Positions 41,192-48,532 of a stretch of 48,532 nt of DNA are shown here, piece after piece. Under the pieces are notes generated by a model, which made no database searches, was not told the DNA's origin, and was given only the letters and a program-made list of their open reading frames with translations. The position numbers were made by a program, and so were the translations under genes. The DNA is from Dactylosporangium sucinum (GTDB lineage: Bacteria; Actinomycetota; Actinomycetes; Mycobacteriales; Micromonosporaceae). The DNA is taken from the NCBI RefSeq assembly GCF_014647515.1, contig NZ_BMPI01000074.1, positions 2,648 to 51,179 on the forward strand, given 5' to 3'. Each line of letters starts with the position of its first letter. Within the stretch, counting starts at the first letter, position 1.

Positions 41192-41407
41192 ATGGCAACC
41201 ATCTCCACCACGCCGGGCACCGCCACCGCGCCGGCGCCCATCCCGCTCCGGCAGATCGCCCCGTGGGCGATCTTCGGCGCCGTCCTCGCGGTCGTGCTGC
41301 TGTACTTCGTCGGCGCCGAACAGGGCATCACCTCGGTGTTCTCCGGCGAGAACGTGCACGAGTTCGTCCACGACGGCCGGCACCTGCTCGGCTTCCCCTG
41401 CCACTGA
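41192..41407 (+). CDS. cbtB: Cobalt transporter subunit CbtB
   Basis: This 71-residue protein has one membrane helix (WAIFGAVLAVVLLYFVGA) and a C-terminal metal-binding tail HEFVHDGRHLLGFPCH with H56, H60, H64, C70 and H71. It is the partner of CbtA in B12-regulated cobalt uptake, and lies directly behind a cobalamin riboswitch. Confidence 0.93.
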   Translation: MATISTTPGTATAPAPIPLRQIAPWAIFGAVLAVVLLYFVGAEQGITSVFSGENVHEFVHDGRHLLGFPCH

Positions 41408-41422
41408 GCGGGGACCGACATC

Positions 41423-42166
41423 ATGCTGTCCGCCCGCACCCTGCTCGTCCGCGGCATGCTCGTCGGGATCGCCGCCGGCATCGCCGCGTTCGTCTTCGCC
41501 TACCTGTTCGGCGAGGGCTCCATCAACGACGCGATCGCGTTCGAGGAGGCCCACGCCGCCCACGACGGTGAGGCCGGGCACGAGGCGGTGAGCCGCACGG
41601 TCCAGAGCACGCTGGGCCTCGGCGTCGCCAACCTCGTCTACGGCATCGCCCTCGGCGGCCTGTTCGCGATCGCCGTCGCGATCGCCGTCGGCCGGCTCGG
41701 CAAGCTGTCCGCCCGCGCCACCGCCGGGATCGTCGCCCTCGCCGGCTTCACCGGGGTCGCGCTGATCCCGTTCCTGAAGTACCCGGCGAACCCCCCGGCG
41801 ACCGGCAACCCCGACACGCTGCAGCAGCGCACCGGCCTGTACTTCCTGATGCTCGTCATCGGCGTCGCCGTGGTCGTCGGCACGCTGCTCGTCGCGCGGA
41901 TGCTCCAGCCCCGCCTGGGGACCTGGAACGCCACGACGGTCGCCGCGCTCGGCGCGGTCGTCGTCACCGGCGTCGCCGTCGCGCTGCTGCCGGGCGTCAA
42001 CGAGGTCCCCGAGGGCTTCTCGCCGATCCTGCTGTGGCAGTTCCGCCTGGCGTCGCTCGGCACGCAGGCCGTCATGTGGGCCACGCTCGGCCTGCTCTTC
42101 GGGTACCTCACCGAGCGCAGCCAGCAGCGGACCGTGCCCGCGGCCGTCACGCCGGTCACCGTCTGA
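41423..42166 (+). CDS. cbtA: Cobalt transporter subunit CbtA
   Basis: This 247-residue membrane protein has about five helices. A His/Glu-rich loop lies between the first two (AFEEAHAAHDGEAGHEAVSR) and probably binds cobalt. Segments LVYGIALGGLFAIAVAIA and FLKYPANPPATGNPDTLQQR (a CbtA hallmark) confirm the family. It begins 15 bases after cbtB and shares its riboswitch control. The 146 bases after it contain no gene I can support. Confidence 0.93.
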   Translation: MLSARTLLVRGMLVGIAAGIAAFVFAYLFGEGSINDAIAFEEAHAAHDGEAGHEAVSRTVQSTLGLGVANLVYGIALGGLFAIAVAIAVGRLGKLSARATAGIVALAGFTGVALIPFLKYPANPPATGNPDTLQQRTGLYFLMLVIGVAVVVGTLLVARMLQPRLGTWNATTVAALGAVVVTGVAVALLPGVNEVPEGFSPILLWQFRLASLGTQAVMWATLGLLFGYLTERSQQRTVPAAVTPVTV

Positions 42167-42312
42167 CCGTCTCGCGAGCGGTGGGGTCGTCCGGCCCCAC
42201 CGCTCACGAGCGCGGTCGACAATGTCCACTCGGCGCTGCGTTCGACGGGAACTTCGGCGGCAGTTCCACCGACCAACTGCGTGATGAACAAGCTCGTGCA
42301 CGCTAGATCGTG

Positions 42313-44307
42313 ATGCGTCAGTACCTGTCGCGCCGTGGGACGGTGGCCCTCGGCGCTGCCGTGCTGCTCGCCGCGACGCTCGTGATCGCCCTGCGCTGGG
42401 GTGGCGGCGTCACCGGGCGGGCCGTCGCCGGCCTGCCCGACCCGGGGCCGGTCACGACGTGGGGCCTGCCGCTGGTGCGCGCCGGTCTCGACGTCGCCGG
42501 CGTGCTGACCGTCGGGTGGTGCGTCACGGCCGCGTTCCTGCTGCCCGGCGGCGACGGGCAGCTGCTCGGCCCGGCCGCGTACCGGATGCTGCGCCGGGCC
42601 GCGTGGTGGGCGGCCGCATGGCTGCTGGCCGCCCTCGCGATGCTGCCGCTGACGCTGGCCGACCTGCTCGGCGTGCCGGTCACCGAGGTCACGTTCGCCG
42701 GGGTGCGCAGTCTCGCCTGGTCGGTGGCGCAGGGGCGGGCGGCCCTCGTCCAGGCGTGCGTCGCCCTCGTCGTGGCGGTCGCCTGCCGGCTGGTGCTCAC
42801 CCGCACCGGCGCCGCCGTGGTGGCGCTGCTGGCCTGCGTCGCGCTGGTGCCGCCGGCCCTGACCGGGCACTCGGCCGGCGCCGGCAACCACCAGCTCGCC
42901 GTCACCAGCCTCGCCGTGCACATCCTCACCGCCGCGCTGTGGGTCGGCGGGCTCGCCGCGCTGCTCTCCCTGCGCCGCGACGCGGCCCTCGCGGTCGCCG
43001 CCCGCGGGTACAGCCGGCTCGCCCTCGGCTGCTGGGCCGCGGTCGCGCTGAGCGGGGTGGCGAACGCGGCCGTGCGGCTCGGGTCCTTCGGCGAGCTGTG
43101 GCATTCGCGGTACGGGCTGCTCGTCCTCGGCAAGGCCGCGGCGCTGCTGGCCGTCGGCGCGGTGGGGGCGCTCCACCGGCGGCGGACGCTGCCGGCGCTG
43201 GACCGGCAGCGGCCCGGCGCGTTCCGGCGGCTGGCCGCGGGTGAGCTGCTGGTGTTCGCCGCGACCCTGGGCCTGGCGGTCGCGCTGTCGCGCACGCCGA
43301 CGCCGGTGCCGACGAACCCGGTCGACACCGACCCGGTCACGGACCTGCTCGGCTTCGCCGCGCCCGCGCCGCTGAGCGCCGTGCGGGTGTTCTGGCCGCC
43401 GCTGCTCGACGGGTTCTTCATCGCGGTCGTGGCGCTCGGCGCCACGGCGTACGTCGCGGGCGTCTGGCGGCTGCACCGGGACGGGCACCGGTGGCCGGTC
43501 GCGCGGACCGCCAGCTGGCTGGGCGGGATCCTGCTGCTGGCGGCGTTCACCGTGGGCGGGTTCGCCCGCTACGCCTACGTGCTGTTCAGCGCGCACATGG
43601 CGCAGCACATGGTGCTGGCGATGGTGGTGCCCATCCTGCTCGTCGGCGGCGCGCCGGTCACGCTCGCGCTGCGCGCGCTGCGGCCGCCGGCCGACCCGAC
43701 GGTGCGCGGCGCGCGGGACTGGCTGCTGCTCGTGCTGCACAGCCGGGCGCTGCGCGTGCTGTCGCACCCCGTGGTGGCGCTCGCGGTGTACGTCGTGAGC
43801 CTGTACGCGCTGTACTTCAGTGACCTGCTGGGCACGCTCATGCGGTACCACCTGGGACACCTCGGGATGCTCGTGCACTTCGTGCTGGCCGGGTACCTGT
43901 TCTTCTGGGTGCTCATCGGCGTCGACCCCGGCCGCCGGGTGGTCGCGCCGCCGATCCTCGTGCTCGTGCACTTCGCGGGGATGGCGTTCCACGCGTTCCT
44001 CGGTGTCGCCCTCATGCAGTCGCGGACCGTCATCGCCGCCGACTGGTACACCGTCGTGCACCCGGCGTGGGCCGGCGACCTGCTCGCCGACCAGCGGGTC
44101 GGCGCCGGCCTCGCCTGGGGGTTCGGCGAGCTGCCGGCGGTGGCGATCCTCCTGCTGCTGGTGGTGCGCTGGGTCCGGGCCGACGAGCGCGAGCAGCGCC
44201 GCCTCGACCGGGCGGCGGACCGGGCCGAGGCGACGGGGGAGGAGGACGACCTGGCCCGGTACAACGCGTTTCTGCGCCGGGCGGCGGAGGCCGCCGAGCG
44301 TCTCTGA
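42313..44307 (+). CDS. CopD/CtaG fusion: copper import and oxidase assembly
   Basis: This 664-residue protein joins two membrane domains. Residues ~1-330 are CopD-like (copper uptake), with HSAGAGNHQLAVTSLAVHIL and ALWVGGLAALLSL. Residues ~345-640 are the caa3-type CtaG assembly domain, with LFSAHMAQHMVLAMVVPILL, ALYFSDLL, FHAFLGVALMQ and ADWYTVVHP. Such fusions are common in actinobacteria and feed copper to cytochrome c oxidase. The GTG at 42310 is directly ahead of the ATG and could be used. No ribosome site is evident. It is convergent with copC. Confidence 0.93.
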   Translation: MRQYLSRRGTVALGAAVLLAATLVIALRWGGGVTGRAVAGLPDPGPVTTWGLPLVRAGLDVAGVLTVGWCVTAAFLLPGGDGQLLGPAAYRMLRRAAWWAAAWLLAALAMLPLTLADLLGVPVTEVTFAGVRSLAWSVAQGRAALVQACVALVVAVACRLVLTRTGAAVVALLACVALVPPALTGHSAGAGNHQLAVTSLAVHILTAALWVGGLAALLSLRRDAALAVAARGYSRLALGCWAAVALSGVANAAVRLGSFGELWHSRYGLLVLGKAAALLAVGAVGALHRRRTLPALDRQRPGAFRRLAAGELLVFAATLGLAVALSRTPTPVPTNPVDTDPVTDLLGFAAPAPLSAVRVFWPPLLDGFFIAVVALGATAYVAGVWRLHRDGHRWPVARTASWLGGILLLAAFTVGGFARYAYVLFSAHMAQHMVLAMVVPILLVGGAPVTLALRALRPPADPTVRGARDWLLLVLHSRALRVLSHPVVALAVYVVSLYALYFSDLLGTLMRYHLGHLGMLVHFVLAGYLFFWVLIGVDPGRRVVAPPILVLVHFAGMAFHAFLGVALMQSRTVIAADWYTVVHPAWAGDLLADQRVGAGLAWGFGELPAVAILLLLVVRWVRADEREQRRLDRAADRAEATGEEDDLARYNAFLRRAAEAAERL

Positions 44308-44362
44308 ACACCGGGAACCGGCCGACGACCGGACCGCCGTGGCGTTGCGGTGGGCCGGGACC

Positions 44363-44908
44363 TCAGCCGGCGCTGGTGCGGCGGCGCCACCACAGGGCGC
44401 CGCCGGCCAGCAGCAGCACCACCACCAGCACCACCGCACCGGCGACGCCCCACGCCCGGCCACCCACACTGTCCACAGTGGCCGGTGCGGCGCCGGGCGT
44501 CGATGGTGGCGGGGCGGCGCTCGACGGTGCCGCCGCCGCATTGGTGAACGTGAACTGGCCCTCGATCGGGTGCCCGTCCGCCGACACGGTCCGCCAGGCG
44601 ACGCGCACGGCCCCGCCGGGCAGCGGCTTCAAAGGCTGCGTCAGGGTCTTGTCCACCGACCTCGGCGCGCCGTCGCTGTAGGAGGCGCCGTCGGCGCCGG
44701 TCACCACCACGGTGCTGAACCGCTGCTGCACCATCTCGTTGAAGGTGAACGTCACCGCCGCCACCGGTGCGGTGACGGTGGCGCCGTCGGCCGGGTCGGT
44801 CCTGAGCAGCTTGGCGTGCGCCCACGCCGGCTGAGCCGGGGCAAGCAGGAGGAGCGTCGCGGCCGCCGCGGCGGCCAGCAGCGCCCGGACGGTCACAGGC
44901 AGTCGCAT
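44363..44908 (-). CDS. CopC-domain copper-binding membrane protein
   Basis: This 181-residue protein has a signal peptide ending in AWA, so the mature chain begins HAKLLRTDPADG with the N-terminal histidine that binds Cu(II) in CopC. The fold continues with VTFTFNEMVQQRFSTVVV and WRTVSADGHPIEGQFTFT, which includes a further ligand His. A Ser/Pro linker and one C-terminal helix (WGVAGAVVLVVVLLLAGGAL) anchor it. GGAG upstream favours the ATG at 44908 over 44917. It is divergent from the PCu(A)C gene. Confidence 0.92.
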   Translation of the reverse strand: MRLPVTVRALLAAAAAATLLLLAPAQPAWAHAKLLRTDPADGATVTAPVAAVTFTFNEMVQQRFSTVVVTGADGASYSDGAPRSVDKTLTQPLKPLPGGAVRVAWRTVSADGHPIEGQFTFTNAAAAPSSAAPPPSTPGAAPATVDSVGGRAWGVAGAVVLVVVLLLAGGALWWRRRTSAG

Positions 44909-44964
44909 GCGCTCCATCCTGACTCGCCGCCGCCGCAACGGATCCGCCGGGGTCGGCTGGAAAA

Positions 44965-44996
44965 TGCCGGGAACTTGCCGGGACTTCCGGGCGACT
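44965..44996. promoter_or_regulatory. Three tandem 10-11 bp repeats before the copper genes
   Basis: TGCCGGGAACT, TGCCGGGACT and TCCGGGCGACT follow one another in the 122-bp divergent region of the two copper genes. One repeat per helical turn suggests a direct-repeat binding site, as used by OmpR-type or similar regulators. Confidence 0.4.
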
Positions 44997-45030
44997 ACTT
45001 GTCGTATCCCGTCTCCGCAAAGGATGTCCG

Positions 45031-45549
45031 ATGTCGTTGCGCCGCCGCAGTCTGCTCGGCACCGCCGGTGCGGTCCTCGTGCTCTCCCTGGCCGCCTGCG
45101 GGTCCGGCGAGTCGCCGGGCACCACGCCGCCGGCGCAGTCCGCTCCGGCACAGGCCGCCCTCGTCGTGAAGGATCCGTGGGTGAAGACGGCCCAGTCCGG
45201 CATGTCCGCGGCGTACGGGACCGTGGTGAACACCACCGGCAAGGACGTCGTGGTCGTGTCGGCCACCTCCACCGCGTCACCGAAGGTGGAGCTGCACGAG
45301 ACCACGATGGTCGACGGGGCGATGGCGATGAAGCCCAAGGAGGGCGGCTTCGTCATCCCCGCCAACGGCAGCCACGAGTTCAAGCCAGGCGGCGACCACT
45401 TCATGCTCATGGACGTCACCACCCCGGTGAAGCCCGGCGACCAGGTGACGGTCACGCTCACCCTCAAGGACGGCGGCACGGTCCAGTTCTCCGCCCTGGG
45501 CAAGGACTTCGCCGGTGGCAGCGAGTCCTACATGCCCGGCATGGGCTGA
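45031..45549 (+). CDS. PCu(A)C copper chaperone lipoprotein
   Basis: This 172-residue lipoprotein (lipobox LAAC, C23) has the PCu(A)C motif H89, M100, H123, M125 (ELHETTMVDGAMAMKPK, then DHFMLM). It carries Cu(I) outside the membrane for cytochrome oxidase CuA assembly. It is divergent from copC and two bases before the DyP gene, so the peroxidase is likely in its operon. Confidence 0.93.
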   Translation: MSLRRRSLLGTAGAVLVLSLAACGSGESPGTTPPAQSAPAQAALVVKDPWVKTAQSGMSAAYGTVVNTTGKDVVVVSATSTASPKVELHETTMVDGAMAMKPKEGGFVIPANGSHEFKPGGDHFMLMDVTTPVKPGDQVTVTLTLKDGGTVQFSALGKDFAGGSESYMPGMG

Positions 45550-45551
45550 CG

Positions 45552-46760
45552 GTGGCCGGCCGTTCCGTGCCCCCGGTCAGCCGGCGCGCTGTGCTGACCG
45601 GAGGCGCCCTCACCGTCGGCGGCGTCCTCACCGGTGCCGCCGTCACCGGGGAAGCGCCGGCACCGCCGAAGTCCACTGTGGACTACGGAGCCCAGGCCGT
45701 GCCGTTCCACGGCCGGCACCAGGCCGGCGTCGAGACGCCCGCGCAGGCCCACGCGACGTTCCTGGCGCTCGACCTCCGCCCGGACGTCGACCGCGCCGCC
45801 CTCGGGCGGCTGATGCGGCTGCTCACCGACGACGCCGCCCGCCTCACCCGGGGCACGGCGCCGCTCGCCGACGGCCAGCCCGAGCTCGCCCACGTGCCGG
45901 CCCGCCTCACCGTCACCTTCGGCTTCGGCCCGCGCCTGTTCGACGCCGCCGGCCTCGCCGCGCAGCGCCCCGCAACCCTCCAGCCGCTGCCCGCCTTCGC
46001 CATCGACAAGCTGCAGGAGCGGTGGTCCGGCGGCGACCTGCTGATCCAGATCTGCGCCGACGACCCGGTCACCGTCGCCCACGCGCAACGGATGCTGGTC
46101 AAGGACAGCCGCTCGTTCGCCACGGTCCGCTGGACGCAGCGCGGCTTCCGCCGCGGCCGGGGCATGCAGGACGACGGCGTCACCCAGCGCAACGTCCTCG
46201 GCCAGCTCGACGGCACCGGCAACCCGGCCCCTGGCTCCGCCGTCTTCGCCGGTGCCGTCTGGACCGATGACGGTCCACAGTGGCTGCACGGCGGCACCAC
46301 CGTGGTCGTGCGCCGCATCCGGGCGGAGCTGGAGGCCTGGGACGCCGCCGACACCGTCGGCAAGGAGTTCGCCGTCGGCCGCCGCCTCACCGACGGCGCC
46401 CCGCTCACCGGGCAACGCGAGAACGACCCGCCCGACTTCGCCGCGAAGAACCCCATCGGCTTCCCCGTCATCTCCGAGTTCTCCCACGTCGCCCGCGCCC
46501 ACGTGGTCGGCGACCGGCAGCGCATCTTCCGCCGCCCCTACAACTACGACGAACCGCCCGGCCCCGACGGCACCGCCGACACCGGCCTCATCTTCGCCGC
46601 CTACCAGCGCGACATCGGCGCCCAGTTCCTGCCCATCCAGCGCAACCTCGCCGAGGCCGACCTCCTCAACGAATGGATCACCCCGATCGGCTCCGCCGTC
46701 TTCGCCGTCCCACCGGGCTGCGAGCCGGACGGCTGGATCGGCCAGGGACTGCTCGCCTGA
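45552..46760 (+). CDS. Twin-arginine exported DyP-type heme peroxidase
   Basis: This 402-residue protein has a twin-arginine signal (SRRAVLTGGALTVGGVL). The DyP motif GQLDGTGNP (217-225) gives D220 as the distal acid, and H312 in SHVARAH is the likely heme ligand. RIFRRPYNYDEPPGPDGTAD and GLIFAAYQRDIGAQFLPIQR confirm the EfeB/DyP family. It is a GTG-started gene immediately after the copper chaperone. EfeB types can also take iron from heme. The copper context is noteworthy because the enzyme itself needs heme. Confidence 0.92.
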   Translation: MAGRSVPPVSRRAVLTGGALTVGGVLTGAAVTGEAPAPPKSTVDYGAQAVPFHGRHQAGVETPAQAHATFLALDLRPDVDRAALGRLMRLLTDDAARLTRGTAPLADGQPELAHVPARLTVTFGFGPRLFDAAGLAAQRPATLQPLPAFAIDKLQERWSGGDLLIQICADDPVTVAHAQRMLVKDSRSFATVRWTQRGFRRGRGMQDDGVTQRNVLGQLDGTGNPAPGSAVFAGAVWTDDGPQWLHGGTTVVVRRIRAELEAWDAADTVGKEFAVGRRLTDGAPLTGQRENDPPDFAAKNPIGFPVISEFSHVARAHVVGDRQRIFRRPYNYDEPPGPDGTADTGLIFAAYQRDIGAQFLPIQRNLAEADLLNEWITPIGSAVFAVPPGCEPDGWIGQGLLA

Positions 46761-46799
46761 GGACGGCGGCAGCACGGGCACCCCGCGCTGCTGCCGGGC

Positions 46800-46910
46800 T
46801 CAGTGGGTCGTCGCGTTCGAGTCGGCGCGCAGGCCCTCGATGGTCTCCCGCAGCGCTTCGTCGGTCGAGGTCGGTTCGATCCCGAAGGCGGCCGTGGCGG
46901 CGGACGAGCA
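46800..46910 (-). pseudogene. Tail of an NAD-dependent epimerase/reductase
   Basis: A 36-codon stretch before a TGA reads TAAFGIEPTSTDEALRETIE and then GLRADSNATTH. This resembles the last helix of SDR-type NAD(P)-dependent epimerases or reductases. An in-frame stop lies right upstream, so nothing else of the gene remains here. It occupies the 202-bp gap between the peroxidase and the kinase. Confidence 0.45.
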
Positions 46911-46962
46911 TCACATGGGCCTGACGGCCATGGGAACGGCAGCTGATGCCGCAGCCGGGCGC

Positions 46963-48375
46963 TCATGACTCGTCGATCGGGATCTTGACCAGTAGCGCCG
47001 TGCCGTGTCTGGCCGGGCTCACGACTTCCATGTGGCCGCCGAGGGCCTCGACGCGGTCCTGCAGGCCGATCAGTCCGGTTCCCGTGCCAAGGCTGGCTCC
47101 GCCGACACCGTCGTCCTGAATCGAGAGCCGGAACACCGCATCCTCCGCCTCGGCGTTGACGTGCACCATGGTCGCCCGGGCGTGCATGGCGGCGTTGGCG
47201 AGCGCTTCGGACACGATGTAGTACGCGGCCACCTCGGTATGTTCGGGCAGCCGCCGGCCGATGTTCAGGTTCAGCTCCACCGGAATCGCGCTCCGGCGGG
47301 CGAGCGACTTGATCGAGGCGCCGAGGCCGCCCTTGGACATGATCGCCGGGTGGATGCCCCGCGAGACCTCCTGCAGGCACTTGAATACCCCGTTCAGGCC
47401 CTGCGCGGTATGTGACAGCTGCGCTTTGTACCTGTTCAGCTCGGGCGGCATCGATGCCTCGGTCATGCTCAGTTCGAGCCCGAGCGAGACGACACGTTGC
47501 AGTACACTATCGTGCAGATCTCGTTCGAACTGTCGTCGTGCGTTGTCGGCGGCGGTGACAACGCGCGCGCGAGAAGCGGCGACCTGCGCGCGACTCTCGA
47601 CGTTCGCGATCGCGGTGGCGATGAGGTCGCTGAAGTCGGCCAGGCGCGCTTCGGTGGCGGGCGGAATGGTCTCGGCCGTGAACGACATCACCGCGAGCAC
47701 GCCCCACAGCCGGCCTTGAACCATGACGGGAACGCCCACCGCTGAGCGTATGCCGAGCCCGCGCGCGGCCGCCGCGGCCGGGCCCGTGGCGCCGTCGTAG
47801 CTGTTGATCCGGGCCGGCCGCCTGGTGCGCAGTACCGTCCCGACGACGTTGTCCCCGTCGAGCGGGACGGACGTCGGGGCATCCAGCTCGCTGAGACCCG
47901 CAAGGCGGGTGGCGGTGCAGTCCGGCTCGTAGCGCACGAGCGCTGTGCGGCCTCGATCGAGGCTCCGGCAGAGTTCGTCCGTCATCGCGTCGAACACATC
48001 GGTGAGTGAGGCCCCACGCGCGACCAGCGTGGCCACGCGCCGCCACGCGGCCTGTTCCTCCGTGAGCATGATGGACTCTGTGCGGCTCGCCTTCAGCGAG
48101 TTGACGATCGTCTCGTGGTCGCGCGCCGCGCACAGCAGCGACTCCAGCGTCGGCACCACCCGTTGCCGCAGGCGTTCCAGCGTGTGTTCGGGGAGGCCCG
48201 CCGGAACCAGCAGGGTGCCCAGGCGCGTCGCACCGTCACACAGCGGGAACGCTGCCCGCTGCCCGTCCCCGGGAATCACATCGAGCTCGATTGCCGCGGA
48301 CCGCAGCTCAAGCACTTGCGCGAGCCGCTGTGACGCCGGGACGAGCGCCGAGCGCGAGTCGTCTGCGCACAGCAC
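46963..48375 (-). CDS. GAF-domain NarL-type histidine kinase, 5'-truncated
   Basis: From the GTG at 48375 this is 470 residues: a GAF domain (about 115-258), the HisKA_3 box RQFERDLHDSVLQRVVSLGL with H288, and an ATPase domain (SEALANAAMHARAT, DDGVGGASLGTGTGLIGLQD). Its frame stays open upstream to 48458 as a coiled coil (ADLARSRAAEASERRQEAAL, then AAELAKR) with no start codon, and ends at an insertion junction. The coding region has thus lost its 5' part, probably a sensory or membrane domain. Residues 1-80 are a weak extra sensor-like segment. It may still be made from the GTG, but in altered form. No response regulator is in the window. Confidence 0.85.
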   Translation of the reverse strand: MLCADDSRSALVPASQRLAQVLELRSAAIELDVIPGDGQRAAFPLCDGATRLGTLLVPAGLPEHTLERLRQRVVPTLESLLCAARDHETIVNSLKASRTESIMLTEEQAAWRRVATLVARGASLTDVFDAMTDELCRSLDRGRTALVRYEPDCTATRLAGLSELDAPTSVPLDGDNVVGTVLRTRRPARINSYDGATGPAAAAARGLGIRSAVGVPVMVQGRLWGVLAVMSFTAETIPPATEARLADFSDLIATAIANVESRAQVAASRARVVTAADNARRQFERDLHDSVLQRVVSLGLELSMTEASMPPELNRYKAQLSHTAQGLNGVFKCLQEVSRGIHPAIMSKGGLGASIKSLARRSAIPVELNLNIGRRLPEHTEVAAYYIVSEALANAAMHARATMVHVNAEAEDAVFRLSIQDDGVGGASLGTGTGLIGLQDRVEALGGHMEVVSPARHGTALLVKIPIDES

Positions 48376-48459
48376 GCGTTTGGCCAGCTCGGCGGCGAGG
48401 GCGGCTTCCTGACGGCGTTCAGACGCCTCGGCGGCGCGGGAGCGAGCCAGGTCGGCTAG

Positions 48460-48532
48460 GGCGTGTCTCGTGGATCATCGGTGTCGGATGCGGTAGATAG
48501 ACGGCTGTGTCTCGACGACATGAGCTGACTGA
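48460..48532 (+). mobile_element. Left end of an IS5-family element
   Basis: A CTAG (48456-48459) interrupts the kinase frame and is followed by GGCGTGTCTCGTGGATCATC, a plausible terminal inverted repeat. A transposase-like start lies 47 bases further. IS5-group elements often target CTAG or TNA. The other end, target duplication and most of the transposase are outside the window, so the family is inferred from the first residues and the site. Confidence 0.65.
48507..48532 (+). CDS. IS5-type transposase, N-terminal fragment
   Basis: The GTG at 48507 begins VSRRHELT and runs off the window. Actinobacterial IS5 transposases commonly begin with a very similar SRRHELTD sequence. Only eight full codons are visible, so the call rests on this short match plus the insertion context. 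Confidence 0.55.

Noticed and set aside
41141..44541. Very long minus-strand open frames across the cobalt and copper genes
   Set aside because: They are antisense shadows of strong membrane-protein genes and consist of Arg/His/Gln-rich low-complexity sequence.

Overview
The window is very GC-rich DNA from an actinobacterium. It has many GTG starts, ATGA/GTGA stop-start overlaps, ECF sigma factors, a SigE-family sigma factor, twin-arginine lipoproteins, a RamB/ScfR-type glyoxylate regulator and a B12-riboswitch-controlled class Ia ribonucleotide reductase. Together these fit a filamentous actinomycete, and a Micromonosporaceae-like origin is my inference. The DNA looks like ordinary chromosome with a few repeats and scars. 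No tRNA, rRNA or CRISPR array was seen.

Layout, left to right. 1-605 is low-complexity DNA: a pentanucleotide tract, a large palindromic repeat and a 12-copy 24-bp minisatellite. 610-4147 holds an alpha/beta hydrolase divergent from an acyl-CoA dehydrogenase and an acyl-CoA ligase. 4213-5987 holds a GNAT enzyme and a SigE-type sigma factor with a membrane partner. 6160-12199 is the most unusual locus: a nucleoside-deoxyribosyltransferase/TIR-like domain fused to S1-like repeats, divergent from an alpha-solenoid CHAT protease, an ECF sigma factor and a small unknown protein. 12306-17208 holds a methyltransferase, a two-component system, a GT-C glycosyltransferase, a lipoprotein and a second copy of the palindromic repeat. 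17259-22606 is a molybdenum block (Mop-type regulator, modABC, a pseudo-kinase/methyltransferase fusion, a MoeA-like protein). 22692-31947 is mixed: DUF2625, a ROK regulator with a secreted sugar isomerase-like protein, TatA, a hydroxyacid dehydrogenase beside a chimeric pseudogene, an aldo/keto reductase, and two divergent regulators around twin operators. 32067-36571 is the glyoxylate shunt (aceA-aceB) with its RamB-like regulator, which appears to lack a canonical start codon. 36579-42166 holds a MOSC protein and two cobalamin riboswitches, one before nrdAB and one before cbtBA. 42313-46760 is a copper and secreted heme-peroxidase block. The window ends in a histidine kinase cut at its 5' end by an IS5-like element that runs off the edge.

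Several parts work as units. The two B12 riboswitches couple oxygen-dependent deoxynucleotide synthesis and cobalt import to cobalamin status. The Mo block joins uptake, regulation and cofactor insertion. The copper block joins import and periplasmic chaperoning with oxidase assembly. The best candidate for an undescribed system is the CHAT locus: an intact putative protease, a putative nucleotide-processing effector and a dedicated sigma factor, resembling the regulated conflict or cell-death systems known from multicellular actinobacteria.
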